Positions 17,668 to 25,781 of a stretch of 64,000 bases of DNA are shown in pieces. The stretch comes from Methanosphaerula palustris E1-9c (GTDB lineage Archaea > Halobacteriota > Methanomicrobia > Methanomicrobiales > Methanospirillaceae), in the NCBI RefSeq assembly GCF_000021965.1, contig NC_011832.1:2769242-2833241 (forward strand). The letters are read 5' to 3'. The first letter of the stretch is position 1; each line of letters starts with the position of its first letter. The notes below the pieces were generated by a model. The model saw nothing but the letters and a program-made list of their open reading frames with translations. It did not search any database and was not told the DNA's origin. Position numbers and translations under genes: made by a program.

Positions 17668-17870
17668 GTCTCCTCCGCAACTCCTAGATTCATCAGATAA
17701 TCGTCCACCGTCGCAATGATCGATCGCAGGTTGGTGCCGCTGACCGTACTCTCAAGGCCCCGCTCTGTGAGTGTGGTCAGGATCATCCCATGATTATCGG
17801 GGGTGACCGCAGCACCACAGCAGGCAGCATCGGGATGAACGGTCAGGATTATACCTCCGATATGAATCAT
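17646..17870 (-). CDS. pcc1: KEOPS complex subunit Pcc1
   Basis: A 74-residue protein resembling Pcc1, the dimerising small subunit of KEOPS, which makes the universal tRNA modification t6A37. The C-terminal SGTNLRSIIATVDDYLMNLGVAEE matches the Pcc1 pattern of one long helix after short strands (usually N-x-x-S-x-x-A-x-x-x-x-Y). The start overlaps the recJ-like stop (ATGA). Location between a RecJ-like gene and S3Ae is a known archaeal context for pcc1. Three closely spaced Cys in its first half (CC and a C-terminal C) are unusual. Confidence 0.75.
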   Translation of the reverse strand: MIHIGGIILTVHPDAACCGAAVTPDNHGMILTTLTERGLESTVSGTNLRSIIATVDDYLMNLGVAEETCLYDSH

Positions 17871-19075
17871 ACCAGGGCCTCCGTCAACTGTTCGAGAAAG
17901 CCGGGAACAGCTGCAGACCTGATGGTCGCACCCCCGCGGTGGCGGTGACCGCCGCCCGTGCCCCCATAATCGAGGGCAAGGTCAGCGAGCAGCCGGCCGA
18001 GGTCTATCTCCCTCGTCTGTGGTGTTCTGACTGACAGACGACTGGTAGGCCCTTCTGCTGCCACGACGACGACCAGGTCACCTGAGGGCAGATCACACTG
18101 GAGGGCGTCGGCCACATCTCCGACGAGCGCCGAATCAGGCACCATATAACAGCCGGCCCAGTCGCCGATCTGTTCGCGTCCGTTGATCGCTGCGATCACC
18201 TGTTGTCGGAAGCGGGCAGTGACAGCCCATGCCTCGGCGATCGAAACGGCGGACCTGAGGCAGAGGGAGGCTGCGAGCCCCCCCATCCCGGCCTTGCCGC
18301 ACCCGTCGATCACAGCCGCCAGGGTGTGACCGTCCTCGATCACCTCCCGCTGGAGACCATACTGATCCCCATAGACCCGATCAAGGGCTGCGGGAGATGC
18401 CTGTTCTGCAGCCGCAAAGACGATCGCCGAGAGGAGGGGTTCCTCTGACCCCTGCTCTCCCTCATCTGCGATGATCTGTTTGACCGTCTCCTCATCGCCG
18501 CTGATCCCGGCCAGGTACGGCGAGGTGGCCAGTAGCAACTGCTCTTCCCGGGTCCGACCCGGGAGGAGGAGGCCACGCTCCGGCGAGACCACGCTGTTGC
18601 CAACCCCTTCATTGAAGATATCCCGGTTCGGTCCTTCCATCTGCTGATGATCACCGATCATCCCGAGCAGTGCAAGTCCCGCCAGGTCGCGGTTGTCCCC
18701 GAGGGCGGAGGCGACCAGATACGCACACCCTGACGCCGGGAGGACCTGCTCACCATCGAGCCCGAAGAGGTTCGGGTTCAGGTGATAGGCCCCCGGGAAC
18801 CCGGGTGTGTGATGGTCGATCACGATCGTCTGGTCGGGGAGGCCTGCGCTGCCGGATCCCATATCACAGAGGATGACCGGCTGCTCCGGATCCTCAGCGA
18901 GTGCAGGGAGGCTGCCAGCTATCCTGAGCCGGAACCCGATGCCGAGCCGGTAGAGCCCATGGCAGAGGATCGCCGCTGCGGCTATCCCATCCGCATCATG
19001 GTGCCCGTACACCTCGACATACTCCTGTTTCCGCAGATGATCGGCGATCAGCGCTGCCCTCTCCCCCAGTGACAT
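17867..19075 (-). CDS. DHH-family RecJ-like phosphoesterase/exonuclease
   Basis: A 402-residue protein with DHH motifs EVYGHHDADGIAAAAIL, ILCDMGSG and VIDHHTPGFPG, and a C-terminal DHHA1 domain with the glycine-rich GGTGGGHRHRGGATIR. These are archaeal RecJ/GAN-like metal-dependent nucleases; some take part in replication (Cdc45 relatives), others degrade nano-RNA. The metal ligands are present, so it is probably active. It sits between rps15 and pcc1 with a 4-base overlap to the latter. Confidence 0.88.
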   Translation of the reverse strand: MSLGERAALIADHLRKQEYVEVYGHHDADGIAAAAILCHGLYRLGIGFRLRIAGSLPALAEDPEQPVILCDMGSGSAGLPDQTIVIDHHTPGFPGAYHLNPNLFGLDGEQVLPASGCAYLVASALGDNRDLAGLALLGMIGDHQQMEGPNRDIFNEGVGNSVVSPERGLLLPGRTREEQLLLATSPYLAGISGDEETVKQIIADEGEQGSEEPLLSAIVFAAAEQASPAALDRVYGDQYGLQREVIEDGHTLAAVIDGCGKAGMGGLAASLCLRSAVSIAEAWAVTARFRQQVIAAINGREQIGDWAGCYMVPDSALVGDVADALQCDLPSGDLVVVVAAEGPTSRLSVRTPQTREIDLGRLLADLALDYGGTGGGHRHRGGATIRSAAVPGFLEQLTEALV

Positions 19076-19090
19076 GACGACGCCTGTGGT

Positions 19091-19549
19091 CTACCGTGAG
19101 AGCAGAATCTCAGCGGTATCAGGTTTGTAGACCCAGCCTGCGGGGAGCTTCTTGGAGCCCACGTAGTACTTGACCAGCCGCCGAACCTTGGACTCAGTCA
19201 GCTGGAGCTGCCGCTTGTTCAGCAGGTCCTTCTTATTCTCCCCCATGTGCTTTCGCATCCGGAGTGCCTTGACTATCAGGTTCCGGAGATCCTCAGGGAT
19301 CTCAGAAGCGAGCCCGTTCTCTTTTAAGACCGCGTTGATCCGCTTTCCGGTCGCCAGCTTCACATCAGGGACGCTGTACCGGTCACGGAGGATCAACCCG
19401 ATCTCACTGGTCGACTTCTCGTTCTTCTTGAGTTCGACGATCAGTTTCTCAATCTCTGTGCTGTCAGTCGTGGACCAGACAGGCGCTTCTGTCCTGTGCG
19501 GCCTCACTGAGCCGGATTTACCCCTGCATCGGGCATGCATTCGTGCCAT
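19091..19549 (-). CDS. rps15: 30S ribosomal protein S15 (uS15, archaeal form)
   Basis: A 152-residue archaeal S15 with the N-terminal extension MARMHARCRGKSGSVRP seen in archaea and eukaryotes and the RLVKYYVGSKKLPAGW C-terminus. The ATG follows GGAGGTGAATT, a strong ribosome site. First gene of a five-gene translation/tRNA-modification operon, preceded by a 300-base region with several hairpins. Confidence 0.97.
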   Translation of the reverse strand: MARMHARCRGKSGSVRPHRTEAPVWSTTDSTEIEKLIVELKKNEKSTSEIGLILRDRYSVPDVKLATGKRINAVLKENGLASEIPEDLRNLIVKALRMRKHMGENKKDLLNKRQLQLTESKVRRLVKYYVGSKKLPAGWVYKPDTAEILLSR

Positions 19550-19853
19550 AATTCACCTCCAAATCTATCAGAGTAAGTCCAGAAAAGAGCATGTACGTAT
19601 TTGTGCGTACGTCTGTTGCATCAGCTCTGTAATCCCTGAGCCCAGATCTCTGGGCAGTGCCATCCCCTGATTGTTCAGGAATCTGCAGAAAAACTGCAAT
19701 CCGGCACGTCGGACTTACGTATGATTACACCGTTCACACAGTGCTACCCTACCTATTGGTGACCTGACGATAATAAGGATACTGGTGGATAGACCCTTTC
19801 CCAGCTGGTCAATCCACCGCCAGGAACGTAAGCGGGGAAGAAATATTAAAAAA
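19550..19853 (-). other. 304-bp intergenic region with a chain of hairpins upstream of rps15
   Basis: No gene was found. It contains consecutive inverted repeats: GCCCAGA/TCTGGGC (19640-19655), CCTGA/TCAGG (19666-19679), TGCAG/CTGCA (19684-19698) and CCG/CGG (19702-19713). A GTACG/CGTAC hairpin lies nearer the gene. It must carry the rps15 promoter. It could be a structured leader or a small RNA gene. Confidence 0.4.
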
Positions 19854-20273
19854 TTATTTTTTATCTTTTTTCTTGGACTTGCCCATCGATAGGATATCCA
19901 CCGCGTACTGCCCCTCTTTTCCCAGCCCGAGCACAAGTCCCCCGTTCTGAGCGAGTTTCTCGATATTGATCTCGTACGAACCGGGTCCATTGATGCTGAT
20001 GCTCTCGAGCCGATCGAATATATCCTTCTCTCGCTCTTTATGGGCCGGTCTCACCTGGACAGTCTCCTGATCGCCACCCAGTTCCTCGATCGTTCCTACA
20101 GGGCTCTTGTCTGCTTCGATCGCTGGGGCTGGCATCCCCTCCACCTGATCGACAGGGTGGTCCTCCTCCCTGACATAGAGGAACTTCTTTCCACCACAGG
20201 CCGGGCAGCCCTTGAGGATCTCAGGGGAACCATCCTCAAAGATCTTCTCACAGTGTGTGCATTTGTGGGGCAT
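19854..20273 (-). CDS. OapC/ArvC-like zinc-ribbon protein (DUF2072)
   Basis: A 139-residue protein with an N-terminal zinc ribbon (CTHCEKIF...CPACGG), an acidic middle, and a conserved C-terminal block SINGPGSYEINIEKLAQNGGLVLGLGKEGQY. This matches the archaeal zinc-ribbon protein encoded with an Era-like GTPase and a DUF2073 protein. The trio was first noticed near replication origins in some archaea (Oap, origin-associated proteins). Role unknown. It follows oapB by 15 bases. Confidence 0.85.
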   Translation of the reverse strand: MPHKCTHCEKIFEDGSPEILKGCPACGGKKFLYVREEDHPVDQVEGMPAPAIEADKSPVGTIEELGGDQETVQVRPAHKEREKDIFDRLESISINGPGSYEINIEKLAQNGGLVLGLGKEGQYAVDILSMGKSKKKDKK

Positions 20274-20288
20274 AGGGGTGTACCGTCT

Positions 20289-20654
20289 CTACCGTGACGA
20301 AATCCACGCACTCAACAGATCTTTCTCTTTGCGCAGCATCTTCAACTGGTTCGCCGGGCCGATCACCGTCAACTTGGCCGGGGCCTGTTGCTTGCCAAAT
20401 ATCCGTGAGAAGAGCCCCCCTGACGTGTTCTTCCCAGGATAGGTCTCCATCTCGATCCCCGAGAACCCATCTGGAGTGATCTCCATCATGGTCATCTCGA
20501 TCAGTTTGCTCGACTCCTCTGGTGCGAGCCCCCGTTCCAGCACCACGATATTCCCTTCCATCACCTCATCAAGGATCAGGCGTATCTTCTCCATTGAGGT
20601 CATCCGTGATAGACGTTCCTCAGATATCAGATCCAACTGTACACCCTGTATCAT
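20289..20654 (-). CDS. OapB/ArvB-like protein (DUF2073)
   Basis: A 121-residue protein of the DUF2073 family, always found with an Era-like GTPase and zinc-ribbon partner. Conserved blocks are QGVQLDLISEERLSRMTSMEKIRLILDEV and ERGLAPEESSKLIEMTMMEI. ATG 20654 is preferred because AGGTGAT precedes it; an in-frame GTG at 20663 directly follows the oapA stop. Function undefined. Confidence 0.85.
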   Translation of the reverse strand: MIQGVQLDLISEERLSRMTSMEKIRLILDEVMEGNIVVLERGLAPEESSKLIEMTMMEITPDGFSGIEMETYPGKNTSGGLFSRIFGKQQAPAKLTVIGPANQLKMLRKEKDLLSAWISSR

Positions 20655-20663
20655 CCTTATCAC

Positions 20664-21302
20664 CTAGAAGAAATTGGTCATCTTTTCGTACAGCTCATCG
20701 ATATTCTTGCCTTCCAGACCGGATATCATGACCACAGGGTGCTGGGGAAAGGCGCTCTTGATCCGGGCAGGGGCCGCGTCCGGGAGATCGATCTTGTTGG
20801 CGACGATCAGCACAGGCAGGTTCCGAGACTCGATAATCCCAACCATCATAATGTTCACCTGCATGAACGGGTCGAGTGTCGAGTCAAGCATATAGATGAC
20901 CCCGTCGATGTCCTCGCGGAGCCAGTGCATCGCCTCGGCTACACCCTCGGTGGCCTCGCGAGCCCGCTTGATGGCCTCATCCTTCTCGATCCCGTATTCA
21001 GTGAACTCGTGGTAGTCGATCTTGGTGGTCACACCTGGGGTATCGACGATATCGATGGCGATCGAGTTGCCGTTCGCAGAGGTGATCGTAATATCCTCTC
21101 TGCGCCGTGCTCGCCGGGTCTCATGAGGCACTTCACTGACCGGGCCAAGGGCATCGCCAGTCCAGTCCCGGACGATCCGGTTGGCCAGTGTAGTCTTTCC
21201 TGCATTTGGAGGACCATAAATCCCTATCCGGGACCGCCTTCTCTTTAAAAATACCCGTAAGAACTTTGAGAGCCGCTTTCTTGCCTGTGTAAAAATATCC
21301 AT
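20664..21302 (-). CDS. Era-like GTPase (OapA/ArvA-like)
   Basis: A 212-residue TRAFAC-class GTPase. G1 is GPPNAGKTTL, G3 DTPG in IVDTPGVTTKIDYH, G4 NKID in LIVANKIDLPDA, and G5 SGLEGKN. A basic N-terminus (KRLSKFLRVFLKRRRSR) may contact membrane or RNA. No KH domain follows, unlike bacterial Era. First gene of the oapA-oapB-oapC operon, divergent from the CBS operon. Cellular target unknown. Confidence 0.9.
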   Translation of the reverse strand: MDIFTQARKRLSKFLRVFLKRRRSRIGIYGPPNAGKTTLANRIVRDWTGDALGPVSEVPHETRRARRREDITITSANGNSIAIDIVDTPGVTTKIDYHEFTEYGIEKDEAIKRAREATEGVAEAMHWLREDIDGVIYMLDSTLDPFMQVNIMMVGIIESRNLPVLIVANKIDLPDAAPARIKSAFPQHPVVMISGLEGKNIDELYEKMTNFF

Positions 21303-21469
21303 TCAGCACCCCATGTACACAATCAACAACCTTGCAGATCTACTATGGTACTTCGGGATAGTTATCTCTTTTTGAACAGATCTGGAACAAAAGAATGCTC
21401 TTCCTTCCTGTAGCAAACCTTAATGAATCATAATGACTATCATTGAACGTTGACAAAGGGGGAGAATCC

Positions 21470-22033
21470 ATGAAACAATCTTCTGATTCCATCCACCTGG
21501 AGACCCACGTGCAGTTGAAGGAGATGATGCGTCGTCATCCCGCAACAATAGACTACAACGCAACGGTAGCCAGAGCTGCAATGACCATGTGCAGTGCCGA
21601 CGTCGGCAGTTGCATAGTGCTGGAGAATAACCTCCCGATAGGGATTGTAACCGAGCAGGACATCAACTGCAAGGTAGTCGCAAAGAATCATAGGCCAGGG
21701 GAGGTCAGAGTCAGTGAGATAATGAGCACCCCCCTGATCACAATAAATGCAGAGCGGACCGTCAGTGAGGCTGCCAGTATGATGGTGAAGCACCGGGTCA
21801 GGCGACTGCCGGTCGTCGACGAAATGAACAGGGTGATCGGGATCGTTACCGTTCGAGACCTGCTGTCCGTGACCAGCGAGATCAATGAGATCATGAATGA
21901 TCTGATCGAGATCAATAGGCCTGACCGATATGATGGAGGGATCTGTGAGCGATGCGGAATCATGGCCACAGACCTGCTGCGTGTCGACTCTATGATGCTC
22001 TGCGGCAACTGCCGTGAGGAGGAACACCTGTGA
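21470..22033 (+). CDS. Two-CBS protein with C-terminal zinc ribbon
   Basis: A 187-residue protein with two CBS motifs (about residues 20-80 and 88-140), for example VSEIMSTPLITI...RLPVVDEMNRVIGIVTVRDLL. These are followed by a CX2C-X14-CX2C zinc ribbon (CERCG...CGNC). GGGGGAG precedes the ATG at 21470, so the in-frame codons from 21443 are probably untranslated. First of five coupled CBS genes. The zinc ribbon, the only non-CBS element in the cluster, may contact nucleic acid or a partner. Confidence 0.9.
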   Translation: MKQSSDSIHLETHVQLKEMMRRHPATIDYNATVARAAMTMCSADVGSCIVLENNLPIGIVTEQDINCKVVAKNHRPGEVRVSEIMSTPLITINAERTVSEAASMMVKHRVRRLPVVDEMNRVIGIVTVRDLLSVTSEINEIMNDLIEINRPDRYDGGICERCGIMATDLLRVDSMMLCGNCREEEHL

Positions 22034-22800
22034 AAGTGGCGATGGATATTGTATCAGCGGTTCCGGTATTGGGCGATCACGATCACATCACACGGGCCAG
22101 GCAGGTCCTGCGCGATGATGCGTTCCGTGAGATCTATATCGTTGATGCAAAGGGGCGGTGTACCGGGTATATCGATATCTCCGATGCACTACGGGTGAAC
22201 GCGACCAGATCGAACGTGACGCTGGAAGGGTTCGTCAAGACAGCAGCGATGGTGACCCCCGAGGACACGCTGGAGAAGGTCGCAGCGACGGTGATACAAT
22301 CACGGACCGACAGCACAGCAGTGGTGGATTCCAATGGAAAACTGATCGGTGGGATCCTGGTCTCCGACCTCTTCCCCATCGTGCTCTCGCGGCATGAACC
22401 AAAGGGAAAGGTCGCTGACTGCATGTCGAAGAAGGTTGTGACCGCAGAGGCGAACGATCCGCTTCAGCGGGTCCACACCCTGATCATCGAGAGCGGGTAT
22501 ACGGCCTTTCCTGTGTTGAAGAAGCATCTGCTGATCGGAATGATATCAAGGCGCGATCTCCTCGATGCAGGTCATTTCAGGCGTTCGCTGATGCAGTCTG
22601 GGAATGCGATGGTCGAGGAATTGATGACCACTCCAGTCATCTCGATCTCCCCTGAACAGGAGATCAGAACCGCTGCAGAACTGCTGATCAAGCATGACAT
22701 CAGCAGGTTGCCTGTCGAAGAGGATGGAAAGGTGGTCGGGATCCTTGACCGGCACGATGTGTTGAACGGGCTGAAGATCCAGGCAGAGAGGACGCTGTGA
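22030..22800 (+). CDS. Four-CBS-motif protein
   Basis: A 256-residue protein made entirely of four CBS motifs (two Bateman modules), beginning at a GTG that overlaps the previous stop by 4 bases. The last two are clearest: VADCMSKKVVTA...LLIGMISRRDLL and VEELMTTPVISI...GKVVGILDRHDVL. The first two are more diverged. No catalytic domain is attached, so it is presumably a nucleotide- or SAM-binding sensor acting on a partner protein. Confidence 0.88.
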   Translation: MKVAMDIVSAVPVLGDHDHITRARQVLRDDAFREIYIVDAKGRCTGYIDISDALRVNATRSNVTLEGFVKTAAMVTPEDTLEKVAATVIQSRTDSTAVVDSNGKLIGGILVSDLFPIVLSRHEPKGKVADCMSKKVVTAEANDPLQRVHTLIIESGYTAFPVLKKHLLIGMISRRDLLDAGHFRRSLMQSGNAMVEELMTTPVISISPEQEIRTAAELLIKHDISRLPVEEDGKVVGILDRHDVLNGLKIQAERTL

Positions 22801-22801
22801 T

Positions 22802-23743
22802 ATGAACCAGAATGGACGTACCAACAAACAGGGGGACAAACTATTGAAGATGCCAGGGAAGTTTGATCGTGGTCCTGTAGAATTCGAGTCCAGAATCGTC
22901 GAACAGCAGGGACAGGTGATGGGGATCGCAACCAGGGATGTGATTGCAGTTGCCCAGACCGCGACGATCATCAATGCGGTCGAGACGATGACCACCTGTG
23001 GGTTCCGCAGGTTGCCGATCGTCGACCCCGGCACCAGGAAGATGCGGGGGATCGTGACCGCGAGCGACATCATCAGCCTGATGGGTGGGGGGGATCGGTA
23101 TAGTCTTGTCACGGTGAAGAACGAGGGAAACCTGATCGCGGCTCTCAACGAGAGTGTTCGGGAGGTTATGAGTCAGCAGTTCATCTCGCTGACGCCAATG
23201 GCCTCAATTCAAGATGCTATCAACCTGATCGTCGAGAAGAAGATCGGCGGAGTGCCGATCCTCGACGATCAGGGGGTCCTTCAGGGGATCGTGACCGAAC
23301 GAGATCTGATGCGCCTCTTTGAGACAGAACGGAGTATGCTGACAGTGGAGGAGATCATGTCCTCCCCGCTGCGGGTGATCGGGCCTGATAGTCCGATCAG
23401 TGCAGTCACCAGAGAGATGGTGAAGCATACATTCCGACGTCTGCCGGTGGTCAGTGATGAGGTTCTCTTTGGGATTATCACCTCGACCGACATCGTCAAG
23501 TATCTGGGCACTGGCCGGGTCTTTGACCAGTTGGTGACCGGGGATGTCAGCGAGGTGATGGCACTGCCAGTCAGGGATCTGATGTCAGGGGATCTGATCA
23601 CCACGACCCCGAACACCGGCATCACCCAGGCATCCAAGGAGATGCTCGATAAGGGCATCGGGGCACTCCCGGTGATCGAAAACTCCCGGTTGATCGGCCT
23701 GGTCACTGAATTCGACCTGGTTAAAGCATTTGCAGGGCGGTGA
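22802..23743 (+). CDS. Four-CBS-motif protein
   Basis: A 313-residue protein with about 35 polar N-terminal residues and four CBS motifs. Examples are VREVMSQQFISLTPMASIQ, VEEIMSSPLRVIGPDSPIS and VRDLMSGDLITTTPNTGIT, each followed by the GIVT-x-x-D/E-L pattern. Starts one base after the previous stop. Likely a paralogue of its neighbours by tandem duplication. Confidence 0.9.
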   Translation: MNQNGRTNKQGDKLLKMPGKFDRGPVEFESRIVEQQGQVMGIATRDVIAVAQTATIINAVETMTTCGFRRLPIVDPGTRKMRGIVTASDIISLMGGGDRYSLVTVKNEGNLIAALNESVREVMSQQFISLTPMASIQDAINLIVEKKIGGVPILDDQGVLQGIVTERDLMRLFETERSMLTVEEIMSSPLRVIGPDSPISAVTREMVKHTFRRLPVVSDEVLFGIITSTDIVKYLGTGRVFDQLVTGDVSEVMALPVRDLMSGDLITTTPNTGITQASKEMLDKGIGALPVIENSRLIGLVTEFDLVKAFAGR

Positions 23744-24582
23744 AATGCATGCATGCATCAGAAATTATGTCTGCGCCGGTCTATGTGATCGAGCCTTCAG
23801 AGAATGTGGCGAGGGCTCGGAACCTGATGTTCCGGCACAGGATCTCACGACTGCTGGTCGTTTCGAACGACATACTGATCGGGATCATCACAAAGAAGGA
23901 TATAGCATACCGGCTGCGACAGTCTGAGCCATCGTGGCGGCGGCGCCCGATCGATCAGATCCCGGTCAGTGTCCTGATGATCGCAGACCCGATCACCATT
24001 GCCCCTGATACGACGATCCGGGATGTGGCCCGTCTGATGGTCAATGAAGGGATCAGCAGCCTGCCAGTGGTTGAGGACGGCACCCTGATCGGGATCGTGA
24101 CCAAGTCGGACCTGATGAGGTCGGCATTGGTGGGACGGATCCACGGGGCCGTCGGGGATCTGATGGAGGACGCAACAACAGTCAGCAGGTATCACTCACT
24201 TGACCATGTGGTGAACCTGATCAGCGAACGGAACGACAAGGTGGTAGTGGTCAACAACGACGGGTCACTGGCCGGGATCATCACCGAGAGCAATCTGGCC
24301 TTCTTCGAATATCCAGCAGGTGACGTCCTGGATAAGGATGTAACGATGCTCCGCAGGGAGGAGCCGGCTGGAAGGAAGGCTTATCGGCATGTCAGGGATG
24401 TCACCTTCATCGCAGAGGACGTGATGTCAAGCCCGGTGGAGACGATCAGAGCCGACAATCTGGTAGGGGAGGCGGTAGCCTGGATGAGAGAGAGAGCGAT
24501 CAACAGTCTTGTAGTGACAGATAATAATGAACTCAGAGGAATTCTCAAGAGAGACGACATTATACAGGAAGTAGCACGATGA
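23740..24582 (+). CDS. Four-CBS-motif protein
   Basis: A 280-residue protein with four CBS motifs: ASEIMSAPVYVI, VSVLMIADPITI, VGDLMEDATTVS and AEDVMSSPVETI, each with its paired GIIT/GIVT-x-x-D-L strand. The preferred start is the GTG at 23740, which overlaps the previous stop; an ATG three codons later is also possible. It overlaps the next gene by ATGA. Confidence 0.9.
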   Translation: MKCMHASEIMSAPVYVIEPSENVARARNLMFRHRISRLLVVSNDILIGIITKKDIAYRLRQSEPSWRRRPIDQIPVSVLMIADPITIAPDTTIRDVARLMVNEGISSLPVVEDGTLIGIVTKSDLMRSALVGRIHGAVGDLMEDATTVSRYHSLDHVVNLISERNDKVVVVNNDGSLAGIITESNLAFFEYPAGDVLDKDVTMLRREEPAGRKAYRHVRDVTFIAEDVMSSPVETIRADNLVGEAVAWMRERAINSLVVTDNNELRGILKRDDIIQEVAR

Positions 24583-25355
24583 ACGGAGAGTTTTCAATTC
24601 AGGATATCATGGCAAAGCCAATCACCATCGCAAAGTCCGCAGTGATCACCGAAGCCCTCGACAAGATGCTGAACGAGGGAACTGACCCTCTGATCGTCAC
24701 CCAGGGGAACGTAGTCGCCGGCACAGTCTCACGGAAGGCGATTGCCGAGGCACTCGGGTCCAAGAAGAACGCCACCATCTCACCATCCAAGATCCATGTC
24801 GCCAATGTGATCGAGGAGGAGTTCACCTCGGCGTACCCTGACCAGGGACTCGAAGTACTGATCCCACTGCTCCAGCACTACAAACTGATCGTGGTGCTGG
24901 ACAAGGACCACCGGCTGATCGGGCAGGTGACCGCGGCCAACCTGCTCAAGGTGATGGTTCCGCAGGTGCCGCTCACAGGGGTGATCGAGAAGGTGAACTC
25001 GATCAATGCCGATGAACGAGTCGTCCACCTCCGCCGGCGGATCATCGACGACAACGAGAGCCGGTATGTGGTGACTGACAGCGAGGGGCTCATCGGGATG
25101 GTCACCGAGACCGACGTGGCCCGTTCAATGCGGGAGTTTCGCGAGGAGATCCCTGACAAGCACCAAGACCACCGGATCAGGAATCTGATCGTTCGGGATA
25201 TCATGTCCTCACCTCTGATATCAGTGGACGCCGGTGTCGACACGGCCACGGTGGCGCAGTTGCTGTTGGCACGCTCGATCAGCGCAGTGCCGGTGGTCGA
25301 GGGAGGTAGAATTGCCGGAGTTGTAACCCGGCGTTCACTGGTCAATGCCCTCTGA
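24579..25355 (+). CDS. Four-CBS-motif protein, last of the CBS operon
   Basis: A 258-residue protein of four CBS-like motifs. The first (IQDIMAKPITIA) and fourth (VRDIMSSPLISV...GRIAGVVTRRSLV) are clear and the middle two more divergent. Starts in the overlap with the preceding stop (ATGA). A T-rich stretch directly after the stop (25365-25371) may end the transcript. Confidence 0.88.
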   Translation: MNGEFSIQDIMAKPITIAKSAVITEALDKMLNEGTDPLIVTQGNVVAGTVSRKAIAEALGSKKNATISPSKIHVANVIEEEFTSAYPDQGLEVLIPLLQHYKLIVVLDKDHRLIGQVTAANLLKVMVPQVPLTGVIEKVNSINADERVVHLRRRIIDDNESRYVVTDSEGLIGMVTETDVARSMREFREEIPDKHQDHRIRNLIVRDIMSSPLISVDAGVDTATVAQLLLARSISAVPVVEGGRIAGVVTRRSLVNAL

Positions 25356-25781
25356 TCTCATTCTCTTTTTTAATGAACGACACCAGTCAATGACTCACGA
25401 ATCACGGATTCTAGTCTATTTTTTATTGAACTCTATTGTTCTCAGATGATACTCCATATCCTCCATTTTTTACCTTCCAGGAGAATCGGAAAATTGTCGA
25501 CACTCGATCAGAAGAAAGGGATCTCTGGCAGGTCGCCTTCGATACAGGTCTCTGACAATCTCTACTGAAATAAGTGAAAAAGATCTATGACCGGCAGGGA
25601 GGATCAGAGAGACTATTTTGAATAGGAAGACTCTCTGGTTTCTGTGATGTGTTCAGGGTGTATCAAGATCTGATTTGCGGGATAACTCTCTACTGATTAC
25701 AAACTTGGAGAGATCGGACTGGAAAAGAACTGGTTGAGAAAAGCGCGAAAATAAAAAAAATGGTCCCTGGTGAGCAGATGC
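25356..25781. other. 426-bp convergent intergenic region
   Basis: Lies between the ends of the CBS operon and the PKD surface-protein gene. T-rich runs near 25365-25371 and 25420-25430 and an A-rich run near 25750-25760 could serve as terminators. No reading frame, RNA gene or repeat was recognised. Confidence 0.5.
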
